In this document: positions 8,124-16,095 of the stretch, in pieces
How positions within the stretch are numbered: the stretch's first letter is position 1
Layout of the letters: each line of letters begins with the position of its first letter
Notes under the pieces: generated by a model
The model's database searches: none
Seen by the model: only the letters and a program-made list of their open reading frames with translations
Told to the model about the DNA's origin: nothing
Translations under genes and position numbers: made by a program
NCBI RefSeq assembly: GCF_039530225.1
Contig: NZ_BAAAOH010000001.1
Span: 124,001-188,000 of the forward strand
DNA length: 64,000 nucleotides
Direction: 5' to 3'
Origin: Microbacterium pumilum
GTDB taxonomy: Bacteria > Actinomycetota > Actinomycetes > Actinomycetales > Microbacteriaceae

Positions 8124-9791
8124 CTACTCCCCGCTCTTCCAGATGTCGTAGTACGACAGGAAGGACTCACTGGTGAAGCGGAATCCGTGCACGTCCGAGG
8201 CCGTGGCAGCGAGCTGCACCCGCTCGAAGATGGGGAACGAGATCCCGTCCGAGATGAGGAGCTCCTGCAGCTCGGCGTAGTAGTCCGCGCGAGCTTCGGG
8301 ATCGGTCTCCTGCACCCCGTTGTCGAACAGCTGCTGCACCGTCTTGGCGGTCTCGGCTTCCTGCGCGTTCGCGGCGAACGCCTTCGACCCGGCAACCCGC
8401 TCATCGAGGATCCACGCCAGCACACCGGGATCGGCGCGCGTGTAGTACGTCGCGAGCAGGTCGTACTTGCCCTCGGCGGTGATCGTCGCCCGGTCGGCCG
8501 GCTGGTATACCGACAGCACGAGCTGGATGCCGACCTGCTTGAGCTGGTCCTGCAGCAGCACATCGCCCGGCGTCTCGGCCGTGATGGGGGCCACGAGGCT
8601 CAGCGTCTCGCCGTCGCGAGTGCGGTAGTCGGCGCCGTCCTCCAGTACCCACCCGGCGTCGTCGAGGATCTCGCCGGCGCGCTCGGGGTCGTAGGCGAGA
8701 GCATCCGCCTGGCTGACGAAGAACGGGGTCGTCGTGTCGAACGCACCCTGGACGACCGGGTAGTCCTCGCCGTAGATCGTCGCCGCATACGTCTCGCGGT
8801 CGATCGCGATCTGCAGCGCGTCACGCACCGCCTTCTCGGCGAGGATGTGACCCTCGCTCACATTCGGGTAGTAGGCGGATGACGGTCCCGGCAGCGATCG
8901 GCTCTCGATGGTCGCCCCCGACGACGTCAGCAGCGCCGAGTCCTCGGGTGTGAACGGGGCACGCGGCCACGCGATGTCGCTCGCGCCGCTTGCCAGGTTG
9001 CCGACGCGCACGCTGTCTTCGGCCACGTAGTTGATGTGCACCGCGTCGAGGTATGCCTCACCCTGGTGGTCGTTCAGCTCGCTCGCCCAGTTGTAGCCGT
9101 CCCGCTTCGACAGGTCGATGCCGTCGCCGGGCGTGTACTGGTCGAGCACGAACGAACCAGAGCCCACGACATCCCCGAGGCAGCGTTCTTCGGGCGTCGC
9201 GTCATACGACGATGCGGCGAGGATCGCCAGGTTGGTCGTCGACGTTCCCTGCAGGAAGGCGGCGTTCGGGGTGGCGAAGTGGACTTCGACCGTGTCGCTG
9301 TCAACGGCCGTCGCCGAGTCGAGTCCCGCGATGTAGACGCCGCCGTACGCACCGGGCACCGCCTCGAGCGTGTCCTTCGCGCTCTGGAGCGCCAGCACGA
9401 CGGAGTCGGCGGTGAACGGGGTGCCGTCGCTGAACGTGACGTCGTCACGCAGATTGAAGGTGTAGGTGAGGGCGTCGCCGCTGATCTCCCAGTCCGTTGC
9501 GAGCCAGGGAACGATCTCGCCGGTCTCGGGGTTCTGGTCGGTCAGCGAGTCCGCGACGTTCCGGATCACCTGGCGGTGCTCGATCCAATAGGTCTGGAAC
9601 GGATCGACGCACGCGAAGGCGGCGTTGTCCGGCCAGAACTCGATCGTCAGCTCGCCTCCGGCGACCGGGTCGTTCTCCGGCGCCGCAGACGAAGACGGGC
9701 TTCCGCCGGTGGCGCACCCCGCCATCATGACGACGGATGCCGCGGCCAGCGCGGCGAGCGCAGGGGTTCGGTATCGGTGGGTCGTACGCAT
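8124..9791 (-). CDS. ABC importer substrate-binding lipoprotein (SBP family 5)
   Basis: A 555-residue lipoprotein. Residues 1-26 form a signal peptide with a lipobox around MAGC, followed by a Gly/Ser/Ala linker. The body has the family-5 features: PWLATDWEISGD, YTFNLRDDVTFSDGTPFTADSV, and a C-terminal segment listing a substrate lobe. Ligand specificity cannot be read from sequence; the neighbours (flavin monooxygenase, DszC-like enzyme, sulfurtransferase) suggest a sulfur-containing organic molecule (inference). A GAGAGG lies 12 bases before ATG. Confidence 0.9.
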   Translation of the reverse strand: MRTTHRYRTPALAALAAASVVMMAGCATGGSPSSSAAPENDPVAGGELTIEFWPDNAAFACVDPFQTYWIEHRQVIRNVADSLTDQNPETGEIVPWLATDWEISGDALTYTFNLRDDVTFSDGTPFTADSVVLALQSAKDTLEAVPGAYGGVYIAGLDSATAVDSDTVEVHFATPNAAFLQGTSTTNLAILAASSYDATPEERCLGDVVGSGSFVLDQYTPGDGIDLSKRDGYNWASELNDHQGEAYLDAVHINYVAEDSVRVGNLASGASDIAWPRAPFTPEDSALLTSSGATIESRSLPGPSSAYYPNVSEGHILAEKAVRDALQIAIDRETYAATIYGEDYPVVQGAFDTTTPFFVSQADALAYDPERAGEILDDAGWVLEDGADYRTRDGETLSLVAPITAETPGDVLLQDQLKQVGIQLVLSVYQPADRATITAEGKYDLLATYYTRADPGVLAWILDERVAGSKAFAANAQEAETAKTVQQLFDNGVQETDPEARADYYAELQELLISDGISFPIFERVQLAATASDVHGFRFTSESFLSYYDIWKSGE

Positions 9792-9914
9792 GGTGGGTGG
9801 TGCCTCTCTGTTGGGTCGTGCTGTTCGGTGTTGCGGATCAACGGTGGTTGAGCGACATTTCGACTCGCTTCGCCCGCTCAGTGCGGGACTACGCGAGACG
9901 AAACGCGCTCGGGG

Positions 9915-11072
9915 TCAGGAAAGAAGAAGGGCCCGGCCGGCCGCGACGATCGCCGCGTCATCCTGCGGCGGGTGCGGCCGGGCGCAGAGCACGTCGCGCA
10001 GGTGCCGCTCGAACGGCAGGCTGCGGGTGAGTCCGGGATTGCCGATCGCTGCGACGAGACCCTGCACCGCGTCGATCGCGCTCCGCGAGGTGAGGAGCTT
10101 CACAAGACCGAGTGATGCGGCATCCGAGCGACCGTCGTCGACCTGCGCGGCCACCGCGCTGATGACGAGCTCCGCCTGCACGATCTGCGCCTGCGCCTCG
10201 CCCGCGACGGATTGGATGCGCTCCAGCGTCGCGATCGGACGCCCGAGCGAGGACGGCACGCGGTTGCGTGTGAACTCGACGAATGCCTTGAGCGCCGCCT
10301 TCGCGACGCCGACGTAGAGCGCGGGCACGGCGACGGCGAAGGCCCCGAGGGCCCCGCCGTTGTTCGGCACCGTTCCCACGGGCGCGCCGTTGAAGTTCTC
10401 GAACGGAACGCGCACGTCGTCGTAGATGACGTCGTGGGTGGAGCTCGCGCGCATGCCGAGGTGATCCCACGTGCGCTCGATCCGGATGCCGGCGGAGTCG
10501 CCCGGAACGATCACGTGACCCACCCGCTGGTCGGCCTCATCCGTGACGACCCACACCAGGTGGTACGCCAGACCTTCCGAACCCGTGGCGAAGCCCTTGT
10601 GCCCCGAGACCGACCAGCCGTCGGCCGTGCGCCGGGCGACGGTCGCGGGGAGCCCGCCACGGGCCGGGGCGCCGAGCTCAGGTTCCGCGCGGATCGCGTT
10701 GATCAGCTGCGGGCGTTCGGCCGAGTCGCGGAGGACGGTGCGGTACAGCTCCTCGGGCCAGAACGGTGCCGCCGACTGCAGCGCGTGCTGCACGACGGTC
10801 ATCGCGGTGATGAGCGCCACCGACGGGTCGCCCTCGCCGAGCGCGAGGAAGATGTCGGCGGTCTCGCGCGCCGACACGCCCTGCCCGCCGTAGCGGGCGC
10901 CGACGGAGGCTGTGAGCAGACCCGCTTCGTGCACCGCGGTGATGCCGGGCCACGGGAATGAGGCGTCTCGATCGTGCTTCGGCGCGCGCTCGGCGAGTTC
11001 GTTCCTCACCGCCGCGAGCGTCTCGGCGTCTCGACGGGGACGAGCGATGCCCACGGCCTCCGCCGTGCTCAC
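9915..11072 (-). CDS. acyl-CoA dehydrogenase-fold flavoenzyme (DszC/SfnB-like)
   Basis: A 385-residue protein of the acyl-CoA dehydrogenase superfamily: helical N terminus, GARYGGQGVSARETAD, SGHKGFATGSEGLAYHLVWVV mid beta domain, and a C-terminal helical domain. GTG at 11072 overlaps the upstream TGA (GTGA). Members next to LLM monooxygenases and transporters are usually FMN-dependent monooxygenases of sulfur compounds (DszC, SfnB) rather than beta-oxidation enzymes; I follow that by context. The last residues are low in family identity. A 123-base gap separates it from the binding-protein gene. Confidence 0.8.
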   Translation of the reverse strand: MSTAEAVGIARPRRDAETLAAVRNELAERAPKHDRDASFPWPGITAVHEAGLLTASVGARYGGQGVSARETADIFLALGEGDPSVALITAMTVVQHALQSAAPFWPEELYRTVLRDSAERPQLINAIRAEPELGAPARGGLPATVARRTADGWSVSGHKGFATGSEGLAYHLVWVVTDEADQRVGHVIVPGDSAGIRIERTWDHLGMRASSTHDVIYDDVRVPFENFNGAPVGTVPNNGGALGAFAVAVPALYVGVAKAALKAFVEFTRNRVPSSLGRPIATLERIQSVAGEAQAQIVQAELVISAVAAQVDDGRSDAASLGLVKLLTSRSAIDAVQGLVAAIGNPGLTRSLPFERHLRDVLCARPHPPQDDAAIVAAGRALLLS

Positions 11073-12211
11073 GCGCGAACGCCTTCGACGATCGGGGGCT
11101 GCGGCACGACCTCGCCCCGGATGCCGGTGGCCTCGCGGTGCGCGAGCTCCTGGCGGACGAGGGGCAGCACGTAGCGGCCGTAATCGATCGCGTCGTTGAG
11201 GTTGTCGTAGCCGCGGATCGAGATCAGGTCGGCGCCGAGGTCGACGTAGTCGAGGATCGCCGCCGCGACGGTCTCGTAGCTGCCGACGAGCGCCGTCGAG
11301 GCGCCTCCGGCGTTCGTGACCTCGGCGGGCTTGGTCCACAGGGCGCGGTCGTGGATCTCACCGCGGGCCGCGGCATCCAGCAGTCGCTGCGAGCCGACAT
11401 TCTGCGGAGCGCCCTTGCCCGCGCGGAAGGGCACCAGACCGGCGTTCGCGTACGTCTCCGCGACCTTCGCGATATGGCGGTGCGCCTTCTCCCAGGCGAG
11501 CTCGTCGGTCTCGGCCACGATCGGGCGGAACGTCACCCAGGTGCGCGGCGTGTCATCGCGACCTGCGTCGCGCGCAGCTTCGGCGACACGGTTGATCTGG
11601 TCGCGCGTATCGGCGAGCGGCTCCCCCCACAGCCCGAAGATATCGCCGACTGCGCCACCGACGCGGTAGGCGGCATCCGAGGATCCCCCGACCGAGATCG
11701 GGATCGGCGAGTACGGGCGGAAACCGGGGCCGAAGTCGTCGAACCGGTAGTAGCGGCCCTCGTGGCTGAAGGGGGCGTCTTCGGTCCACGCCCGGCGGAC
11801 GATGCGGATCCACTCCTCCGAACGGTCGTATCGCTCGTCCTTCGAGAGGTAGTCGCCGTGGCGCGCCTGCTCGGCATCGCTGCCACCGGAGATGATGTGA
11901 ACGACCGCGCGGCCGTCCGAGACTTGGTCGAGCGTCGCCAGCTGCTGCGCCGCCACTGTCGGATACGCCGTGTTCGGACGTACGGCGACGATCGGCTTGA
12001 TGCGCTCGGTCGCCGCGGTGACGGCCGTGGCGACGACGAACGAGTCGGCCGACGCGCTGCCGTACGGCACCAGCGTGTAGTCGAACCCGGCGTCTTCGAG
12101 CGTGCGCGCGTAGCGCTTGAGGTAGGCGGGATCGAGCGGACGGCCGCCACGCTGGGGGTTGAGCTCGTCGCCCTCCCGCACGTTGATCGCGCTGATGAAC
12201 TCGACGGTCAT
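11069..12211 (-). CDS. LLM-class FMN-dependent monooxygenase (SsuD-like)
   Basis: A 380-residue TIM-barrel flavin monooxygenase. TAATERIKPIVAVRPN, TLDQVSDGRAVVHIISGGSD and the SEEWIRIVRRAW segment are typical of the alkanesulfonate monooxygenase branch, which uses FMNH2 from a separate reductase to release sulfite from sulfonates. Start ATG 12211 overlaps the sulfurtransferase stop by 4 bases. A role in obtaining sulfur is supported by that neighbour, but the substrate is not determined; dimethyl sulfone or other C-S compounds are alternatives. Confidence 0.87.
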   Translation of the reverse strand: MTVEFISAINVREGDELNPQRGGRPLDPAYLKRYARTLEDAGFDYTLVPYGSASADSFVVATAVTAATERIKPIVAVRPNTAYPTVAAQQLATLDQVSDGRAVVHIISGGSDAEQARHGDYLSKDERYDRSEEWIRIVRRAWTEDAPFSHEGRYYRFDDFGPGFRPYSPIPISVGGSSDAAYRVGGAVGDIFGLWGEPLADTRDQINRVAEAARDAGRDDTPRTWVTFRPIVAETDELAWEKAHRHIAKVAETYANAGLVPFRAGKGAPQNVGSQRLLDAAARGEIHDRALWTKPAEVTNAGGASTALVGSYETVAAAILDYVDLGADLISIRGYDNLNDAIDYGRYVLPLVRQELAHREATGIRGEVVPQPPIVEGVRA

Positions 12212-13089
12212 GACTGCTCCTTCTCGAGGACGCCGGCCGTGGCCGCGTCATCCGGGTGAGGTCCCGTGGCGACGGGACGATCGGGGTGGTTCGACCACTG
12301 GCTCCACGAGCCGGGGTACAGCTGCGGCTCGAAGCCGGCGAGCGCGAGTGCGACGTACGCGTGGGATGCGGTGATGCCCGACCCGCAATACACTCCGACG
12401 GGCTCATCCGCTGTGGCACCGGCATCCTCGAACCGCCGTCGCAGCTCTTCGGAGTCGAGGAAGCGGCCGGCGGAATCGACGTTGCCCGTCGTCGGCAGGT
12501 TGCGTGCGCCGGGGATGTGCCCGGCGCGAGGGTCGATCGGCTCGGCGTCGCCCAGGTAGCGCTCCGGCGCCCGGACGTCGAGCACCACGCCGTCTTCGGC
12601 GAGCTCCGCCACTGCGTCGATGGAGAGCGCCGCCAGGTGGCCGCGCGACAGTTCCACGCCCCCGAGGGCGGGCACGACGTCTCCGTCTTCGAGCGGGTGG
12701 CCGGCATCCGTCCACCCGCGCAGCGAGCCGTCGAGGATGCGGACATGCGGGATGCCGGCATCCGTCAGCAGCCACCATGCGCGCGCCGCGGACAGCGACT
12801 TGAGGTCGTCGTAGACGACCACGCCGTCTCCGGGGTCGATGCCCCACCGCTGCGCGGCCGTCTGAAGCCGTTCGAGAGAAGGCAGCGGATGACGCCCGTC
12901 ACCGGGTTCGCCGTGCTCGGCCAGCTCGTTGTCGAGGTCGACGTAGACAGCACCGGGGATGTGGCCCGCCAGGTACTCCGGCCGGCCATCGGGGCGGTCC
13001 AGGCGCCAGCGCACGTCGAGGATCCGGACGCGCTCGCCCGCGTCCAAGCGCTGGGCGAGCTCGGCGGGCGAGATGAGGATGTCGGACAC
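12208..13089 (-). CDS. sulfurtransferase with two rhodanese domains (3-mercaptopyruvate type)
   Basis: A 293-residue protein of two rhodanese domains. The N-terminal domain (about 1-140) lacks the active Cys; the C-terminal domain holds Cys235 in CGSGITAS. That loop matches 3-mercaptopyruvate sulfurtransferases (CGSGVTA) better than thiosulfate sulfurtransferases (CRKGVTA). The enzyme moves sulfane sulfur to an acceptor and probably works in the cytoplasm. First enzyme gene of the long 13.1-2.3 kb operon, preceded by the possible leader peptide. Confidence 0.9.
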   Translation of the reverse strand: MSDILISPAELAQRLDAGERVRILDVRWRLDRPDGRPEYLAGHIPGAVYVDLDNELAEHGEPGDGRHPLPSLERLQTAAQRWGIDPGDGVVVYDDLKSLSAARAWWLLTDAGIPHVRILDGSLRGWTDAGHPLEDGDVVPALGGVELSRGHLAALSIDAVAELAEDGVVLDVRAPERYLGDAEPIDPRAGHIPGARNLPTTGNVDSAGRFLDSEELRRRFEDAGATADEPVGVYCGSGITASHAYVALALAGFEPQLYPGSWSQWSNHPDRPVATGPHPDDAATAGVLEKEQS

Positions 13090-13169
13090 GATTCTCCTGT
13101 GTTCGGGGTCGGCGGAGGGAGGCCCCGCGCACGGTCGTGCGGGGCGAGAAGAGGGGGACGCGGCGGTGC

Positions 13170-13283
13170 TCAGCCCGCGACGGGCATGAGAGAGCGACCG
13201 CGCATTCGCGCGACCAGACAGGCGGATGCCGCGGTCACAGCAACGCCACCCGCGAGGGGTGCGAGGTCCGCTGCGCCGGTCAT
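13170..13283 (-). CDS. possible 37-residue leader peptide of the sulfur operon
   Basis: A short frame (ATG 13283, TGA 13170) with AGGA seven bases upstream. The peptide is Ala-rich and has one Cys in ASACLVARMRGR, followed by Arg residues. It ends 80 bases before the sulfurtransferase start. An imperfect GC-rich hairpin (CCCCG near 13140 region paired with CGGGG) lies between. Cys-containing leader peptides before sulfur genes are known in actinobacteria; this one has only a single Cys, so attenuation is a guess. It could also be a chance frame. Confidence 0.4.
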   Translation of the reverse strand: MTGAADLAPLAGGVAVTAASACLVARMRGRSLMPVAG

Positions 13284-13580
13284 GTCGTCATCCTGCCTGT
13301 CGGTGGTGTGAGGCCAGACTACGGACGATCGGCACGCCGTTTCAGGCTCGGCCGCGGTTTGTGTCGGAACGTGTCGTCGTGAGACGAAGCGTGTCATCCT
13401 CGGCGCGCACGGCGAGGTGCTCGCGTGTGGTGGCGTGATGGTTTCGACCGTTTGATCAGTGCTTTTCGGGTTGGCTGGAGCACTTGCGGCGGCGCTCTGC
13501 CGCGGCCGGGCCGGCGACATATGGGGCGCAACATTACGCCCCGCATCCCGTGCCGGTCGCGCTCAGCGATCGGTCGCCGC

Positions 13581-13820
13581 CAGCCGGTCGCTGAGCCTGC
13601 CGGCCGGTCGCTGGGCCTGTCAGCCGGTCGCTGGGCCTGTCAGCCGGTCGCTGAGCCTGCCAGCCGGTCGCTGAGCCTGTCAGCCGGTCGCTGAGCCTGT
13701 CAGCCGGTCGCTGAGCCTGCCAGCCGGTCGCTGAGCCTGCCAGCCGGTCGCTGAGCCTGCCAGCCGGTCGCTGAGCCTGCCAGCCGGTCGCTGAGCCTGC
13801 CAGCCGGTCGCTGAGCCTGT
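13581..13820. repeat. tandem array, 12 units of 20 bp
   Basis: Twelve head-to-tail units of CAGCCGGTCGCTGAGCCTGC or near copies (variants CTGGGCCTGT, CTGAGCCTGT). The last unit runs into TCGAAGCG, completing the dispersed repeat in reverse orientation. No spacers are present, so it is not CRISPR. The period is not a multiple of three, so frames through it are not proteins. Positions 13284-13580 upstream hold no gene I can support and presumably contain the sulfur-operon promoter. Confidence 0.9.
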
Positions 13821-13842
13821 CGAAGCGCCCGGCGGCCACATC

Positions 13843-14045
13843 GACCCTTCGACAAGCTCAGGGACCGACCCTTCGACAAGCTCAGGGACCGACGCTCGCG
13901 CTCAGGGACCGACGCTCGGGCTCCGGGACCGACGCTCGCGCTCAGGGACCGACGCTCGCGCTCAGGGACCGACGCTCGCGCTCAGGGACCGATGCTCGGG
14001 CTCCGGGACCGACGCTCGGGCTCAGAGACCGACGCTCACGCTGAG
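13843..14045. repeat. second tandem array in opposite orientation, 2 long plus 8 units of 20 bp
   Basis: Two copies of CCCTTCGACAAGCTCAGGGA are followed by eight 20-bp units of the type GACGCTCGCGCTCAGGGACC (variants GGGCTCCGGG). The array begins 22 bases after the end of the first array and is derived from the same mother element on the other strand, so the junction forms a long imperfect hairpin. The last unit overlaps the stop codon of the oxidoreductase gene at 14036. Confidence 0.88.
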
Positions 14046-15157
14046 GATGGGGTGCTCCCCTTCCACTGGGCGGTCGGTGTGAGCGGCACGGGCTCGGGAC
14101 GCGCCACCGTCGTCGTCAGCTCGACGCGGCGCCCGGCATCCGCCGACTCGAGCAGGGCTGTCATGGCGTCGAGGCTGTGCAGGGCGACCGCCCCGCTCGC
14201 GCGCCCAGGGCCGTGGTCGCGCCGTGCGGCGATGAAGTCGAGGAGGCCGGCCCCGCGCGCCGCGCCGACGTAGCCGGCCGCCGGCGGCAGTGTCTCCCAC
14301 TTCCGCGTGCTTCGCGGGATGAGGCGAACCTCGCCGTCGAACGTGTTCGGGTCAGGGACGGCGAGGGTGCCCTCTTCGCCGTGCACCTCGATCGGGGCGG
14401 CGGTCGTGGTCACGCCGTCGAAGCTCGTCGTGATGGTGGACAGCACTCCGCTGGCGTGCTCGAAGACACCGCTCACATGCGTCTGCACCTCGACGGGGAT
14501 CCGCTCGCCGTTGCGGTCGCCCGAACTGATGATGCGCTCGGACCGCAGGCGGCTGGCCGAGCCCACGACAGAGCGCACCGGACCGAGCAGCTGGATGAGC
14601 GCAGCCACGTAGTACGGACCCATGTCGAGCAGCGGCCCGCCGCCAGGGCGGTAGTAGAAGTCCGGGTTCGGGTGCCACGATTCGTGACCGGGTGTCACCA
14701 TGACGGCGCTCGCCGCGGTGAGCGGGCCAAGCCTGCCGGAGTCGATCGCGGCGCGGGCGGTCTGGATTCCCGTGCCGAGCACCGTGTCGGGAGCCGACCC
14801 GACCCGCACGCCGGCGCCTTCCGCGGCAGCCATGATCTCGCGCGCCTCGGCCATCGTCACCGCGAGCGGCTTCTCGCCGTACACGTCTTTGCCATGCGAG
14901 ATGGCTCCGTGCGCGATCTCGGCGTGCGCAGCCGGGATGGTGAGGTTCAGGACGGTGTCGACCTCGTCGCTGGCCAGCAGTTCCGCCACGGTCAACGCCC
15001 GAGCCTCGGGAAGACCGGACGCCACGGTCGATGCCCTCGCGGCATCCAGATCGGCAACCGCCGTGATGACCACCGCCGGGCTGTCAGCCAGCGTCGTCAG
15101 GTACGCCGCCGAGATGGAACCCAGCCCTACGATGCCGATGCGGTGCGCGTCGCCCAC
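14036..15157 (-). CDS. Gfo/Idh/MocA-family sugar oxidoreductase (ThuB-like context)
   Basis: A 373-residue NAD(P)-dependent oxidoreductase: RIGIVGLGSISAAYL at the N terminus, GEKPLAVT with the conserved Lys, and a GGGPLLDMGPYYVAALI segment in the C-terminal sheet domain. GTG 15157 is chosen because it starts exactly at the Rossmann fold; it lies 31 bases inside the ThuA-like gene. In the ThuA/ThuB pair of rhizobia the Gfo partner oxidises disaccharides at C3, which is the working model here. It is a clear paralogue of the protein at 60490-61623. Confidence 0.88.
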   Translation of the reverse strand: MGDAHRIGIVGLGSISAAYLTTLADSPAVVITAVADLDAARASTVASGLPEARALTVAELLASDEVDTVLNLTIPAAHAEIAHGAISHGKDVYGEKPLAVTMAEAREIMAAAEGAGVRVGSAPDTVLGTGIQTARAAIDSGRLGPLTAASAVMVTPGHESWHPNPDFYYRPGGGPLLDMGPYYVAALIQLLGPVRSVVGSASRLRSERIISSGDRNGERIPVEVQTHVSGVFEHASGVLSTITTSFDGVTTTAAPIEVHGEEGTLAVPDPNTFDGEVRLIPRSTRKWETLPPAAGYVGAARGAGLLDFIAARRDHGPGRASGAVALHSLDAMTALLESADAGRRVELTTTVARPEPVPLTPTAQWKGSTPSSA

Positions 15158-15840
15158 AGCATGCCCCTCTCGATGATCGTCCGCACGCTCGGGTGCTCGA
15201 GGATGTCGGGGGTGTGCCCAGGGGTGGTGACCACGACGCGACCGCGACCCCACAGTCTCGTCCACACCGCCGGGGATGTGATCGGCCGATGCCATGGGTG
15301 CCACGGCTGCGTGGGGTGCGTCGTCGTGGCGAGCACGTCGTTGAGGTCGTCGTGCAGCACCCAGTACTGCTCGGTGTTCAGCTCGAAGTCCTCGACGCCT
15401 GCGGTGATCGGATGCCGGCTCCCCAGGTCGGTGATCTCGATCGTGTACGGCAGGTAGTTGTTCTCCTCCGACCCCTCGACGAGCAGCTCGGGCCGCCGGC
15501 TCGGGTGCGTGGCGAACTGACCGCCGACCAGTTGCAGGTAATCGGATGACGCGCGGTACGAGTCGGCGATCCCGCCGTGCCAGCCCGTCAATCCGGTGCC
15601 GGCCTCGACGGCGGCTCGCAGTCCCGTCACCTGTTCACGTGTGGCATCCGACATGGTGACGGACTGGACGATGAGGTCGGTCGCGGCCATCGCCTCAGCG
15701 TCCGCATAGATCGCGGGCGACTCCTCGATGCGGATGTCGTACCCGCTTTCCTCGAGGAAGGGGATGAAGACCTCGGTGGCGGCGACAGGGTGATGCCCCT
15801 CCCAGCCGCCTCGGACGATGAGGGCGTTGCGTGAAGTCAT
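15127..15840 (-). CDS. ThuA-like (trehalose utilization) protein
   Basis: A 237-residue ThuA-family protein with a class I glutamine-amidotransferase-like fold: ALIVRGGWEGHHP at the start, GLTGWHGGIADSYR in the middle and the PVVWT-like PITSPAVWTRLWGRGRVVVTTPGH tail. The ATG at 15840 has GAGGA five bases upstream. It is transcribed with, and overlaps, the Gfo/Idh/MocA gene. ThuA proteins act in metabolism of keto-sugars or disaccharides; the chemistry is not well established. Confidence 0.87.
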   Translation of the reverse strand: MTSRNALIVRGGWEGHHPVAATEVFIPFLEESGYDIRIEESPAIYADAEAMAATDLIVQSVTMSDATREQVTGLRAAVEAGTGLTGWHGGIADSYRASSDYLQLVGGQFATHPSRRPELLVEGSEENNYLPYTIEITDLGSRHPITAGVEDFELNTEQYWVLHDDLNDVLATTTHPTQPWHPWHRPITSPAVWTRLWGRGRVVVTTPGHTPDILEHPSVRTIIERGMLWATRTASAS

Positions 15841-15854
15841 GGATGTCCTCGAAC

Positions 15855-15877
15855 GTTGGCAAGTTGTCTTGCCCAAC
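15855..15877. promoter_or_regulatory. inverted repeat in front of the ThuA-Gfo pair (operator candidate)
   Basis: GTTGGCAAG (15855-15863), a 4-base spacer, then CTTGCCCAAC (15868-15877). It sits 15 bases upstream of the ATG at 15840, where a repressor would block initiation. The regulator is not encoded next to it. Confidence 0.5.
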
Positions 15878-15979
15878 CTATTCGTTCCGCGACGCACGTG
15901 TGCGGCGAGTCGGGGCCGTGGCGTGTCGGAGAGGCTCGGCAGCGCCAGCGCGCAACACGTAAGGAGCCGGTCTGGCCCG

Positions 15980-16040
15980 AGCCGGCCGCTGAGCCAGCCC
16001 ACACGCCCGGCCCGAGTCGGTCGCTGAGCCTGTCGAAGCG
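15980..16040. repeat. degenerate copies of the dispersed GGTCGCTGAGCCTGTCGAAG element
   Basis: GAGCCGGCCGCTGAGCCAG and AGTCGGTCGCTGAGCCTGTCG follow one another in the 255-base gap between the ThuA-like gene and the tocopherol-cyclase-like gene. They have the same unit as the 13.6-kb array and lie downstream of a minus-strand gene start, not a gene end. Confidence 0.6.
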
Positions 16041-16095
16041 TCCGGCGACCGCCTTGGGGCTCCGACGAACTCGAGGCGCGTCGATTCAACCCGGG

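Noticed and set aside
13534..13839. Reading frames with regular repeats through the 20-bp arrays
   Set aside because: The 20-bp period makes frames repeat every 60 bases in all strands; no start site, no domain, and frames exist in several directions. They are a by-product of the array.
13581..14045. CRISPR array
   Set aside because: Units follow directly without spacers and no cas genes are present.
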